64,000 bases of DNA from Owenia fusiformis (GCA_903813345.2 CAIIXF020000003.1:10182931-10246930); one strand, 5' to 3'. Counted from the first letter of the stretch, positions 43,491-56,700 are shown. A program made the numbers and translations. The notes: generated from the letters alone by a model not told the origin.

Positions 43491-44399
43491 ACATGTTCAA
43501 TCTTTACAAGGGTACTTAAAACACTGGCATGTAGCGGCCCTGATATCGATAAATTCTACACGCAATATAACCCGATTTTAGATGCTTGGTTAAAACTTTA
43601 CACGAAAAAGCCTCGATATCCGGGCATTTACTCTTACACTGAACTGAAAATAGCATCGTCTAAACGTGTATGTCTTGGCTTCCGGGAAAGTTTATCAACA
43701 TTTATACTCAATTGAAAGAGCAGTCGTGCTTATATCGTGTACCAGTTTGATTGTTTTATATGTGTGTGTATTTATAATATGATAGCCTAGTAATACCGTG
43801 TCGTTAGAACAAGTGCTAGATATCGAACTGATGACCTGAAATTAGATTATTGGACTGATCGCGCATCTGATATTAGATGATTAATTTGCATTGAATCTGA
43901 TATTAACTTGCAACCCAATACCACAGAAAATACCATGACTTTACATTAGAATGATAACACGGCCTCATATTCTAATTCATTATACGTCCATTGCAGGCCA
44001 AAAATGTTTCAATGTGGATATTGTAATGCACACGAGAATACATTCGACTCGTATATATTGATCATACATCAATTGAAAATGGAGATTTTCCTGTACACTT
44101 TTCCCAAACATGTGGAATAGACTAGATGCGAGTAGAAATTATCTTGATTTATCCTATGCCAAGTAGGGTTTTAGGGAGATAAGTTGGTAAGATATATCCC
44201 GTATCCTGATTTTGAGGTTTCCATATCAAGAACCTCCATATCTCCCGTCATATCTCCCGCTTCGGTGCATATCTTCCAGCTTCGGGGCGTATCTTCCCGC
44301 TTCAAAAAAAGTGGAAATGCAATAAAATGACTTTGCATATGAATGATTTGTTTATTTTTTACACCTTGTACTACTGAAAACTCTACTTGGTATAGGATA

Positions 44400-44545
44400 A
44401 AGCAGTTATATACGGTCGGTTTGGATATTGGGTTCATCCCTCGTGAGATATGCACATCTACTTTCTGTCCCTACGGTCCCTCAGGTAGATATGCATATCT
44501 CCCTCTGGAAAAACCCCATATCCAAAACCTCCCAGTACATAACCC
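44400..44545. repeat. Diverged hairpin, same family as 45674-45816
   Basis: Inverted AGATATGCACATCTAC and GTAGATATGCATATCT arms lie around a TCCCTACGGTCCCTCAGG centre. The right edge ATCCAAAACCTCCCAGTACA is nearly the same as that of the 45.7-kb hairpin (ATCCAAAACCTCCAAGTGCA). Confidence 0.6.
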
Positions 44546-44548
44546 TTA

Positions 44549-45281
44549 TTTATCCCATGGTTACAAGGATATATATCGAATATCATGTGAAGATATAATT
44601 GATACGTGGATGAAGATATCATATTTTAGCAAACAATTCCCAAGTCATCGAATATCACTTTTGAAACCATCGAATATTACTTATTGAAAGGTGATATTCG
44701 ATGGTTTCAAAAGTGATATTCGACGGTTTCAAAGGTGATATTCGATGGTTTTGATTTTTTCAATTGTTTTTATTAATTCAACAAAACGATTGTTTATATA
44801 TTTATTATATATTTTTATTTTTTGGGATCTTGTTTTTACGGCGTTCGCATTAAATACACACCACTCTGTTACGTCACGTATATGACGTTCGTTGAATTAT
44901 CGCAATCAAAATGTCAGACGAAATGGAATTTCCATTGCAATTTATCTGACTATTCAATGTTCACTGGATAATAATTCCCAATGGGATAAACGGACAATCC
45001 TATGGTTTTTCAAAAATATCACTTATATCCACTCATGGATATCAGTATCTTCACTCATTCGCTGCGCTCACTCGCGAAGATATCAATATCCACTCATGGA
45101 TATAAGTGATATTTTTTCAGAGCCATAGGATATTCCTACATTAAGATGTGATATTCGATAGTTTAAAAGTGATATTTGATGGTTTGTAAATTGTTTGCTA
45201 AAATATGATATCTTGATCCACATATCAAATATATCATCATGTGATATTCGATCTATATCCTCCTTGCAACCATGGGATAAA
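44549..45281. repeat. 733-bp palindromic foldback element
   Basis: Outer arms begin TTTATCCCATGGTTACAAGG on the left; the complement lies at 45255-45281. They extend about 100 bp inwards (through CATATTTTAGCAAACAATT). Inside is a short direct series of GGTGATATTCGATGGTTTC (44691-44755), and at 45018-45115 an almost perfect smaller palindrome centred on CATTCGCTGCGCTCACTCGC. No ORF. It is best explained as nested foldback/MITE insertions. Confidence 0.75.
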
Positions 45282-45673
45282 GCTTTACGTCCCGCTCCAA
45301 GCGGGCAGATATAGTATATCTTCCCGCTACGTCATAATCGCCGCTTGTATATTTGTTCATAATTTGTAACGTTCGCGGAATGACTGTAAACGGCAATGGA
45401 GAAAACACAGACAATCAGGGTCTGTTTGATAGTTAAAAAAAGGAAAGAGCATCCACTTAATCAATAAAAAATTCGAGAAAATAAATATGGGAATATTTGA
45501 GAGAACATGAAAATCCGCCCACGGCCAAGAAAACAAAACTGGACATGAATATTCTAAAATGTTTCCACGATTTAACAATGTGAACCAGATGACCAAGATT
45601 GGTATGGGATAAACATATTATCCTATAGTCGCGGTTCAGGATATTGGGATTATCCCTTGGCCAATATATAGGG

Positions 45674-45816
45674 GTTATGCAATTAGAGGTTTTGGATACA
45701 GGGAATATCCCGAGGGATATACAATATATCTTCCCGAGGGACCGAAGGGACCAAGGGAAGATATATTATATATCCCTCGGGATATTCCCTGTATCCAAAA
45801 CCTCCAAGTGCATAAC
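45674..45816. repeat. Near-perfect 143-bp hairpin
   Basis: Arms of about 65 bp (GTTATGCAATTAGAGGTTTT, then GGATACAGGGAATATCCCGA) fold back around GAGGGACCGAAGGGACC. Very few mismatches imply a recent origin or ongoing homogenisation. Confidence 0.8.
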
Positions 45817-47044
45817 TGTTGTATATAGTTTACCATGATATGTACTTCTTTCTGTAACTGGAATACGATTCTAATATACAAGCAGCACATACGTATTCCC
45901 GGGGAACCATCAATATTTTGTGTAGGGTGTGGACATTTTTCTTTTCATTTCTCTAAAATCAGACTATTCTCATAAAATTCATACAAAGTTGGGCCTAAGC
46001 CTCTATTTTCGTATTCTGCATCTTAAGATATTTATAATGTAATACCTAAGAGATAAATTCAATGTCTTCAGTTGAGAATAAGTGTAAGGTAAATGTGTGA
46101 ATTCTGCTTGTTGTTGCACTATTTTTATAATAAACAAGGTTCGATACGCAACACTGAATAGACTGCAGTCATAGCTTAGTTGTAAAGAAAACAAAAGAAG
46201 TTGGGACGTGGTCATGCTTGAATACGATTTTAAATATATCGCCGTTTACATTTGTTGAAATCGGCCTGTATTAATTTCAACAGGTGATCGGTGTACAAGG
46301 GCATATATTTGAGTTATTGGTTTAAAGATAAGTATGACCTATGAGTGGGTAATGTTTTACAAATGCATGAAACAAATACTCCAATGGCCTAATCTCAATT
46401 TTACTGCATAAATGATGGTCATTTGCTCTCTAACTTCCGCACCGCATACGTAACTTCGTAACAATTCAATAAGCCAAGACAGGACCGCTATAATCGCTAC
46501 ATGCCAGTGTTAAAAGATCATGTGTTTTGCACTACGGAGAGGAATATTAGATGTTGAAAAAATTCAACTTTTATTTGTAAATGGTAGGGGATTTGAATAT
46601 TTGAGAAATAAAAAAGCTTGCAACTTTTCCCCGAAATATAATTTTTCAAAATTCTCTAAAATAACTTAAAGTCATGAAAGATAGAAGGTGAATGATTAAA
46701 ACATACTAGTACTAGTATTTTCAATCTTTGCAATGTAGCTTTAGTCCCCATGACATATTAACATACAGTTAAGATAATATCATGATATAAATATACCTTA
46801 AAACACTGAATTTTTGAAAATAACCCAAATGGAACATAACTTTGTCAAATAAATCACAAGCAAAACATTATGTCAAGAAAGAACAAAAGTATCCATTTGT
46901 GTTACCATAGCAACCATTTCCAATTCTTTTCAAATTTGTTACACGTTAGATCACGGGTGGGGGATTTGTGATTTGTTTTCATTGCGACTGGTGTACTTAT
47001 ACTGTAAATGTATTATTTTCTTATTCCGTTTTGTAACACTATAA
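45817..47044. other. Gene-free stretch
   Basis: AT-rich spacer; no exon, RNA gene or repeat recognised. Confidence 0.4.
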
Positions 47045-47292
47045 GTTATTGAATGATTTGAAGTGCAATACAGGATATATTCTGCTCGAGAAATTCCGTA
47101 TTGGAACGAGACGAAGTCGAGTGCCAATACAGAATATCGAGACAGATTATATCCTGTATTGCACTTCAAATCATTCAATAACGTTTTTATCGTGTGATCC
47201 TCTGTATTGCTACTGAGATTGTCCCCTCCGTACCAATATTTTCTGTATTGCGACGGAGATGATCAACGGGGACAATCTCAGTAGCAATACAG
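47045..47292. repeat. Two adjacent hairpins
   Basis: The first, 47045-47182, has arms GTTATTGAATGATTTGAAGT... of about 58 bp around GGAACGAGACGAAGTCGAGT. The second, 47201-47292, has arms TCTGTATTGCTACTGAGATT... of about 30 bp. Both have a compact central inverted word (GACGAAGTC-like). No coding potential. Confidence 0.8.
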
Positions 47293-47719
47293 ATTGGTAC
47301 AGCACAAGAACTGACCAATCAGATGGCTTCATTTTACAGATCATACGATAATTTTTAGTCTTTTCACCTTGGCACTTGTGTATACATATTGTCATTGTAA
47401 TACATACACTAACAAATAACTCTGAAAGCGGTCAGTGGCATTTAATTGGTCAAACCTGTGGTATGTCACCATGAAATATTCATTCATTCATTGTATTTTT
47501 TAACTCACGTTTTTGTACATATAAGAGTTTACAGTGATTGAAAGAAGGAGACACCCAGTTGAGTGAAAAGGATTCATATATTTGCATGGATTTAAGAAAA
47601 CAGCCTAATTAAACAGAACATTCATTTGTCAAAACATACTGTATATACAATACACAAGTAAATCATGTATGTATTAACAGAGACCGATATTCATTGACGG
47701 TTGATGACCAGCCTCAAAG

Positions 47720-47727
47720 TATAAAGA
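47720..47727 (+). promoter_or_regulatory. TATA box of transporter copy C
   Basis: TATAAAGA lies 77 bp before the copy C ATG, with the conserved downstream block CGACTTTCGAACAGGGAACT that aligns with copies A and B. Confidence 0.45.
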
Positions 47728-47796
47728 AAAGGTTTCAATCGACAACCGACTTTCGAACAGGGAACTGAATAATGCGATTCAATACACGTTAAAACA

Positions 47797-47951
47797 ATGA
47801 ACGGAACAAAAAGTATGAATGAAAGGAAAGAGATACCTACGACTGAAAGTACCAGTCAGCTTGTCATTGAGGAAATTAATTAATGTGACAGAGAATAAAG
47901 TTGATTGCTCTACGAAATGTGCGAAATGTTTTCGAAAGTTTTTTATGGAAG
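47797..47951 (+). pseudogene. Transporter copy C, exon 1 with frameshift
   Basis: The frame starts MNGTKSMNERKEIPTTESTS and reads QLVIEE like copies A and B. A 7-bp ATTAATT-type duplication (near 47876-47884) then puts a TAA in frame. Beyond it, in another frame, the rest of the exon is preserved (TENKVDCSTKCAKCFRKFF) up to a normal donor ATGGAAG/GTAAAA. No exon 2 or 3 was found in the following 5.7 kb. It is a partial, dead duplicate that still keeps TATA box and splice donor. Confidence 0.75.
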
Positions 47952-48208
47952 GTAAAAAGTTTCTTATTTCTTTATTGACAATACCTGTAAATTAAATATA
48001 AAACATACAACTGAGGATGACTGTTGTGCATCGTATTGCTAATTACAAGCCTAGAAAATCTAAAATTCAGACGGTTTTTCTTCAAATTCTTTTTTCATTT
48101 TTCGAATATCATTGGACCCGACAATGTCGATATCGTTGTCGATTGAGAGCTATGACATGTCGACATTAAAATCCTATTCGATGCCAGCTCTAAAATTTTA
48201 TTTGTATA

Positions 48209-48824
48209 TCAAAGGCCAAAAAACGCCACTTTTTTTCAAGACACTACAACTTTTTTATTTTCCAACCTACCCCAAATTTTGCAGTTATATAGTGTAAGGG
48301 GTTCTTAGTAATAATATAATGTAACAAGTCCTTCAACTTGGATTATATTTGATCTAAAAGAGGAGTTCAATTGGTCCGTCACCCTATTTGATGATATATT
48401 CTAGTTTTAGTCGCCTTGCTGATATAGCAGTATCAATGAAATGTTAGCTAAGTTTTTTTTTCAACCTGTCTTAATTGCCAGCTCTGGTTGAGCAATTTTC
48501 TAGATTGAGTGCTTTCATACAATCTCCTGGAGACCTTCCCATACCCTATACTCACTGGGGATTGCATCAGGACTATTAGCTTGGCGATCATCAGGCGGTA
48601 TCAGTTCAGGAATATTTTGTAAATTATGCTTATTTCTCATGGCACACCACATGTTTAAGTGAGACGCTGGTGACATATTTTATTCAAGTAAAAGTGTATA
48701 ATTCATGATCCATGGCTAGATACAACCTCAAGTTTCATTTGGTATGCAAATTATGATTTTGTATCAAAAATTAAAAAAGTTATAGCACTTTGAAAAAAAA
48801 GTGGCGTTTTTTTGGCCCACCCTG
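48209..48824. mobile_element. Non-autonomous mariner-type element
   Basis: Inverted ends GGCCAAAAAACGCCACTTTT (left, 48214 on) and its complement ending GGCCCACCCTG/TA (right), about 38 bp long, with TA on both sides. The 616-bp interior has no transposase motif. Confidence 0.65.
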
Positions 48825-49074
48825 TATATTCGAATTCATGCCACATTTGATACTCTAGTATTGAATAAAATCCCCTCACATAAATAATGGATTACATTGG
48901 TTTCCCATGACCTAGCAAACTGACATACATATAAGTTGTCAACACATATTAGTCCCCGATCTGATTTCCAAAAGGGCTCTAGAAAAGGGGTTTTGTTGTC
49001 CGGTACTTTCCCACATAAAATGATTGTACCGTTTGAAAGAACAGACTTCCCTCTTAAAGAAAACACCTCTTCTA

Positions 49075-49870
49075 TTGATGTAAACAGGGGCAAAAGGCAC
49101 CAAAACGGGGTTAGACAAGGTGGTATTCTGAAGTCTCACTTTCTTTTCATCATGATTCCAGGTAAAACATTAGACGGATTTACTTCAAATTTTCACACAT
49201 GTCACATGGTAAGAAGTTCTAGAGCTGATTAACTTTGCGGCGGCCATCTTGCATTCTGGTGGCCATCTTGGAATTTTTTTCAGATAAATATTGTCATCGC
49301 GATTCCACAAAAACCACATAACAGATGTACTTCAAATGTTCACACATGTAACATGGTAAAAAGTCCTAGACCTCATTATTTTTTGGTGGCCATCTTGCAT
49401 TCTGGCAGCCATCTTGGAAGTTTAAAGATAAATATTGTCATCACGATTTCAGGAAAACCAAACGGATTTACTTCAAATTTTCACACATATTACATGGTAA
49501 GAAGTTCTAGAGCTAATTAACCTTTCGGTGGCCATCTTGCATTCTGGCGGCCATCTTGGAAGTTTTTTGGATAAATCTTGTCATTGTGATTCCAGGAAAA
49601 CCACTTTACTGATCTTCTTGAAACTTTTACACATGTTACAAGGAAGGTTACATGCTACCTTTTATATTGATATAAACAGGGGCAAAAGGCAGTAAAGTGG
49701 GGTTACACAAGGTGGTATTCTAAGGAGAATGTTATCTATTTTTCTGTATTTTAAACCACATAATTTGACATAAATGCATATTTGGTGTATGATATCATGT
49801 TTTATATTGATAGAAACATGGGCAACAGGCGTTACAATGGGGTAACACATGGTAATATTCTAAAATACAT
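49075..49870. repeat. Two interlaced tandem repeats
   Basis: Three diverged copies of a ~165-bp unit containing GGCCATCTTGCATTCTGG and TTCACACATGTTACATGG run from about 49140 to 49640. They are flanked or followed by three copies of a ~55-bp unit (AAACAGGGGCAAAAGGC ... ACAAGGTGGTATTCT) at about 49080, 49675 and 49812. Non-coding, AT-rich satellite-like DNA. Confidence 0.7.
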
Positions 49871-50384
49871 ATTTTTACTCTGCTTCTGTACTTTATAATG
49901 TATGCTAAATTGGCCTTGATCTGAGTATATAACGGAATTAAAGCTCTTTTAAATGAAAATGTAAATGTGTGGAAAACCTTTCACTGTGCATCATGTCACT
50001 GAAATGTTCTTCATGCAGTTGAATTATCTTCTGGACAGGTGATCACACAGAAGGAGAGACCTGCGTACCATATCCTTACTAAATATAAACAAAAATGACA
50101 AATGAGAAAGGAAAAAAGTGTAAAGCAACCTAGTGGGAAAAGCAAACTGTAAAGTGTAAAACTGGCAAACAAAAATCAAACCTGAATATCCCAAGACACT
50201 AATCTAATATGGGAATAAACAGCATCCACACCATTCAATGACCAATTCCTCATCAACGACCACAACTCCGAGGGTCATTCCATTCATACTGAAGTCATTA
50301 AAATACATGTTGAAGAAAAATTGAAAATAATGATATCCAATACTCATAAGATCAAAATAGTTGTAGATACTATAGTACTCATAT

Positions 50385-50760
50385 ACTTCTATAAACTGTA
50401 AACAAAGTCAATGCTTCAGCTGGGTTATATTCGAGATCAATAAACCAGTTAATACTTGTAATGTGTGACGTCATAACGGTGGGTCGTAGTAATGGTGGAC
50501 CATGATGAATATTCGAAACAATTTGGTGAGTTTTCATGTTCGAATCGTAATATAGACCTCAGAGCAGGGGTAATATCGTAATATCATAATATAGACGATA
50601 TAACCCCTGCTTTTCGCTCTATATTTCTTAAATATATGACCGAAAATTTTATTCTGTTCATTGTTAAAAGACCGAAATCGTGTAGCGATTGAGCTCTTTG
50701 GCAATGGCCAGAATAAAATTTGAGGTCATATATTTGACATAAATCATTCATTCGAGGTCC
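50385..50760. repeat. Copy of the 12.4-kb foldback unit plus a second hairpin
   Basis: 50385-50560 matches copy a of the 12.4-kb palindrome almost base for base, including TGACGTCA at 50466-50473. After a different centre comes a hairpin with arms ATATATGACCGAAAATTTTA and its complement (about 50630-50735) around TCGTGTAGCGATTGAG. It shows that the family moves or is copied over at least 38 kb. Confidence 0.8.
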
Positions 50761-53686
50761 TTGTTACGATTCTGATATGATACATAGACAAGAAACACGA
50801 CTATTTTCATTTATGAATTTTATCGGTCATACATACTCCAATATAGACCAGTTAATCAATTGTTCTAGCTAGTGTGACGTCACGTTTCATATAAGAATCC
50901 GTGGTATATACTCCGTGGTATATACAGTTGAAAACGAGGCTGGAGACTGCAGGACAATGAAATACACCCTAATATTTTTAATCATGTGATCGGTTCTTAT
51001 CCAATGAGAACGCAAGATATATTTCAATGATATAATAAACGTCATTATTACATCGCTGTCACATTTCCCCCGTTCTTTTATAGGTCGAAGCCCTACACCT
51101 AACATAAAAGGACATATTCAACAGCTGCACACATTTGTGTTGAACGTCAAATGATATTCAACGGTCACGACTTGGTTCGATGTAATTTTGTTTATCTCCG
51201 AGATTTAATTAGTCAGTACAATTTATATATCATTTATATAATCGTATTCGGAATATAAATGTCTTCACTGTTGAGTTGGGCAGTGATGTAATAAAACAAA
51301 TATATAATTCTATTTCCGATTAATAGCTATAACAATTTCACAAGATGATATTCCACTTTACAGTAAAGTCAAAGAACTAAGTCATAATTCGAAATTCGTA
51401 TGTTCATCAGTATTTACTAAGAATGGCATCACAATTGAAGTTAACCTCAGATTAATTATTTTCAATATACCTATCAGCAAACGTGCAAATGATAATTTTG
51501 ATGTTTTGTTACATATTGGGAAGCAATCTTTGGGATATGGCCTAAATTTCTGAATTTCCACTATGTCCCTGTATACCCCTACTTCAGAAGATGTATGTTA
51601 TTTGTCATTTTTTCATTTTTCTGTTTTCGAATATTGAAAGATGGCACTGCATTTATTTTTTCATGATATGGACCAAACAAATGCGTGTCAATTTATACTG
51701 TAATATCCTACATATTAATATTTCAAGGGTAGTTTTGAAGAATAATCAAGAAAGTCCATGTTTTCAAATGGATTTTTCCTTGTCAAAGATCGTAAATGAG
51801 GATATGCGGTTTGAAAAAGTAAAAACATGTTTGAAGTTCTTACAATTCTTGGTTGAAACAAATAGTTTAAAAGTTGTGATTTTGAATGTAATTTCCTACT
51901 CAATGAAATTTGTTGATATTTTTGAATTTTTTCTTTGGGAATACACATTGCTGGATCACAAAACCTTGCCTTGTTCGAGATGCAAGAAAAGTGTATTGTT
52001 AATACTTGACGTCGTTCGGATATTTGGATGAGATTGACGTTTTCGGTAATATCCCACCACTGTAACTTCTAACCTAATTTTTGAAAGCCAACTATGATGG
52101 TCACGAATTAATATTTAAGTCATACGTTGATGCATACATCATACGTACATTAAATGTCGAATACATGCCGACTTACATTGATTTAAATATCCACAGTTTA
52201 ACTCAAATCATCGATGCTCTAAACGGTTTATCATATAACCTGGTGAGTTTAATGTTTCATTTTAATTTATGATTATGGTACCGGATTTGAGTATGATTTT
52301 AGTTGAGGCTTAAACAAGTGTTTCAAAAGTGCTCCCTGAGAGTGGAAATTTCGTCTTGTTGCAATCAAAATAGTAGCGGGTCGTTTGAATTTTTGTTTGA
52401 ATTTATAGCTTACATCTCTAAAATTGAAAACATATCGCGGTACATGCAGATTTTGGCGATCTATCATGATAAAAGCCTAAACATTGTGAAAAAACACAAG
52501 TTGACAACCTGACATTTGGAATTGAAGTTTCCTATATAATTATCGACTCGTGTTTAAAAGTCATGAAAACAAGGCTGAACATAAAATATTGATCCAGTTC
52601 CTTTATTTATTACGGGATCACTAAGGGAAATATTATTAATGACTTAAATCGTTGACAGTTATGTTGTATTCCAAGAGACTTATCAATTTAGAAATGCAAA
52701 ATATTCAATTTTGTTTAAAAATTATAAAAAACGTCACCTGTAGAGAACAACGTTTACAAAATTATTTATAACGGAGATATTTACTTTCGCAACATTCGTT
52801 GGCATGTGTCAGAGTTTAAATAAGAAGAATATGCTCTTGATTCTATATTTTGTTCCCAAAGGATTTTTAAGGAGCGGTATATCTTAACGTACTTTTATCA
52901 TCCCAAACTCAAACATTTCGAATACTTATTTTGCGAACGCTGTGTTTAATACGTTGAAAGGTGTATTATCATCTTGATAACCCCCTTAAAATTATTTTGG
53001 AAATCAAAGATGTACGATTTTTGAGTTTTTTATTTTCGAATGTTGATTTATTTACTTGACTTGACTGTTCACATTTGTAGCTTATGTCCTAATAATTATG
53101 GCGCATTGCCATATTGCCTTATCTAGTGTTTATGTTAACAGATTTATACGTACATGTAGCATGTTTTCAACTCATATTGTCTCTATGTCAAATGAAAATC
53201 AACCAGGACGCAATATGCTGAATCTAATAACGCAAATGCGAGTAGGTAGTTAGAAGTTTCACCACCAGGTTGCTCGCTCGGGTCAGATAGCATGGCGGGT
53301 ATAGTAGAAAGTTCCCTTAAACTTAAATTACATCTATATTAGTGGTTTAATTTTCATACAGCCCTTATGTAACGAATAGTTATGCAAATTAAAGTATGTC
53401 CAGTAAAAGAAAATGTTTATATGTCCAATACAAGAAAAGATGTTTCACTTTTTTGTGATTTTGTAATATGGGGTCTATGGGGTTTCAACCCGAACTAGAA
53501 GTCGCATTTTCAAAAAAGATCAACTTTTCAAAGTTGATCAACGATATTTGAAACCATATATTTAGATGTATTTTTACATGTATATTTCAAATATGACATC
53601 ACTTTGACTGGATTTTGAATATTTAAGGACGTAAATCAAGATCATTTCTACTCGCATCTAGTCTATTGAAGGTTCTTTCTGCTTGA
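50761..53686. other. 2.9-kb stretch with no recognised gene
   Basis: An open frame of 146 codons lies at 51591-52031 on the plus strand (KNNQESPCFQMDFSLSKIVN ...). It shows no motif I know and has weak start context, so it is not called. No RNA gene or repeat was seen. Confidence 0.4.
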
Positions 53687-53692
53687 TTTATT
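53687..53692 (-). terminator. Poly(A) signal of GIMAP gene 2
   Basis: AATAAA on the minus strand, 42 bp past the stop codon of the GIMAP gene ending at 53734. Confidence 0.6.
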
Positions 53693-53733
53693 TGCGTATA
53701 GTTAGAATAACAACAGTGAACTAAGGTGTCATA

Positions 53734-56700
53734 TCAAATTATTATTTTTGATATCACCGTGGATACAATACCACAGATACCATTCCACAGTTTCTTTACA
53801 ACGTTTTTGTTTGGTTCAACTGTTTTCTTAAGGTTTTCCTCAAACTTTCGGTCACATTCAGCCTCCTTCTTTTTGAATTCCTTTTCTCTTTCCTTGCTTT
53901 CTTTTTCGTTGATTCTTTTTTGTTCCTTTAATTGGTCTTCGTATTCTTTTTTGAGTCGTTCACTCTCTTCTTTCCTCGTTTTCTGTTCTTCTTCGTTTTT
54001 TCTTTTCATCTCCTCCATTTGATTTTTAATTTCTTCCTGTTCCTTAGCAATTTTCTCTTGCCGCTCTTGCTCTTCTTTGTCTTGCTTTATTTTGCGCAAC
54101 CTTTCCTCTTCAGTCTTTCTTTCAAACTCCTCTTTTTGAGCTAAAAGTCGTTGTCGTTCCTCTTCGTTTAACCTTTCGATTTCTTTCATTTGCTCATTCA
54201 TCTTCTTCTGTTGCTCTTCATATTCTTCCTGGCGTCGTTGTTCTTCTTTTTCTGCAGCAACCCTACGCAATCGTTCCTCTTCGTTTTCTCTCTCTAACTC
54301 CTCTTGTTGACGTTCAAATTTCTTCCGTTCATCTTCATTCCATCTTTCCATCTCGCGCATTCGATCTATCACTTCATTCTGTTTCTTTTCATATTCCCTT
54401 TGAAGTTTTTCCGTACGTTCCTTCTCCTGTTCCATAAGTTCCCTCTCTCTTTGAAGTCGTTCCTTTTCCGCTAGATTTTTCCTGTGTAACTCTTCCTTCG
54501 CAAGCTTTTCATTTCTCTTTCTTTTATCTTCTTCCATCATTTCAGTAAGTCGATGTTGATCAATGCAATACTGTTGACCAAGACCCCATTCATGTATTTT
54601 CTTATAAAACCGAGACGCCTCGGCTTTCCGATTTTCGCCTTTTAGCCTGTTATCGATGAAAAAGATTCGACCAGAACATGCATTGCGTAGCTCACCGAGT
54701 GCTGGCAATTCAACGGCCCCTTCCAAAAATTGTGCCTCGCATGCTTTATGGTAAGCTTCCTCATCAAAGTTATCGTCGTCGTCTGTCAAATCATTTTTTA
54801 TATCATCACAACGAGTAAATAAGACAACGCCATAATCCTCGGCGAATTGTTTGCCAAACAGATCCTCTATTTGGGCAATGACTGCTCGGTCTTCTTTTGT
54901 AAACCGACCAAATTGAAGCACGATAAGAAATACATGTGGGCCGGGAGCGGCAAATTGTAGTGACTGTGCGACCTCTTTACAAATGATATCCTTTTCTTTG
55001 CTAGTGTCCATGAATCCGGGTGTATCGACGAACTTGTAGGAACCCGATTCATGAAAGCAAACATCAGACTCGCACTCTGCTGTAACCGATTTTAGGCATG
55101 GGGAGGTTTTAAATCTTTTCTTCCCGCCCATCAGAGTGTTGGCCGTTGCACTTTTACCTACACCAGTTTTGCCAATTAGAACTATACGTATATGGTCACC
55201 TGAAAATGATTCGTATGTAGCTTAATAAACACCTTTGTTGTATAATAACACCTTTGTTATATTAATTCCCAAGTATTTTGATCTCCACCTGTTTAATCAG
55301 CATTGGGATTTAGGAAATCTTCTTAATTTTGACCGTTATTTCAAATTATAAAGTGATCGCAAACCCAACCCAAAGGCCAATTCCATACCCATTAGATCCA
55401 TATTATTGCTACCTCGCTGGGCTGGTTCTAGGGGTATTAGCCTTTTATTTTACTATATTGACCTGAGCAATATGTAACGACATAGTGGCGGGCCGTAGTA
55501 GCGGGCAATTAGGGAGTTTAAGCATACACTGTTTTTCAAAACCTAAACGTGAACGGAAGTTATTTAAGCAATGCATTAATATGCGATATGGGCGATTTGC
55601 CATACGTACAGGTTGTCGATTCGATTTTATATACAAGCTTAAACTCCCTAATATTGATAATTTAGCCCGCCAATGCGTATGCTTTTCGTTCAGTGGTAGT
55701 CCGTGGCAGCCCTGGGCATAAACGGTGGTAATAATACTAATTATTAGACTGGGGAAACAAGTTCAATTTCAGACTCCAGATGACAGATCTTCTACGGTTT
55801 CTAGACAGACAGATGGACGGGCGGACGGATGGAAAGACAGACTGGACTGGACTTGGACTTGGACCTTGACTGGACTGGACTGGGGCCTGGACTTGACTTG
55901 ACTTGACTTGGACCTGGACTGGACTTGGGCCAGGACTGGACTTGGACCTAGACCTGGCCTGGACTTGGACCTGGATTTGGGCCTAGACATTGGACTGGAC
56001 TTGGACCTGGATTGGACTGGCTTTGGACCTTGACTGGATATGGACCTCGACTGGATTTTGACATGGAATTGGACATGGACTGGAATTAGACCATGACTGG
56101 ATTAAACCTGGGCTGGTCTTGAGCTGGACTTAGACCTGGACTGCGTTGGAACCTGGACTGGCCTTGGAATCGGACTGGACATGGACCTAAACCTGGACTT
56201 TGACTGGACTGGGACATGATCTGGACTTAGACCTGGACCTTGACTTGGACTTGGACCTGAAAATGGACTGCACCGGTATTTTTGTTTCAATTTTTCTTCA
56301 CTACTTTCTATAAGGCTATCATCCGAACGTTTTTTCTCGAAATTTCAAAACGCCATAACTTCAGAAGCGGAAGATGGGTCGAAATTTGGTTTGCAGATTT
56401 GGATTACTGAGAAAATTCTACCCTTAATTCATAAATCATACGTTAAATTTGGAGAACTTTTTATTCTGACCTACTTTTCGGACACAATATCTCAAAAGTG
56501 GGTCAAAATACTTTCTGATGGCGGAAGGCTAAGACTATTAGCACACTCTTTGCTACCTGTATACAAAGATTTGAAGCAAATAATTAAGTTATAGTGTCAG
56601 AATCGCAAAAATATGGAAAAACTATAAATTTGACCTAAATTTTGACCTAGGGATTTTGGTGTCCTAATTTTAAAGCTAGGTGGCTTTTGAGGTTCCCTTC

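Noticed and set aside
51591-52031. 146-codon plus-strand frame
   Set aside because: No recognisable domain, hydrophobic AT-rich composition and no splice or promoter context; long AT-rich frames of this size can occur by chance.
47952-53686. Exons 2 and 3 of transporter copy C
   Set aside because: Looked for the exon 2 and exon 3 signatures (GSLIAG, TSVGGG, CIPIVVIG) and found none.
53726-54144. Phe/Ser/Leu-rich plus-strand frames
   Set aside because: Complement of the GIMAP coiled coil (GAA/AAG codons read as TTC/CTT); no independent evidence.
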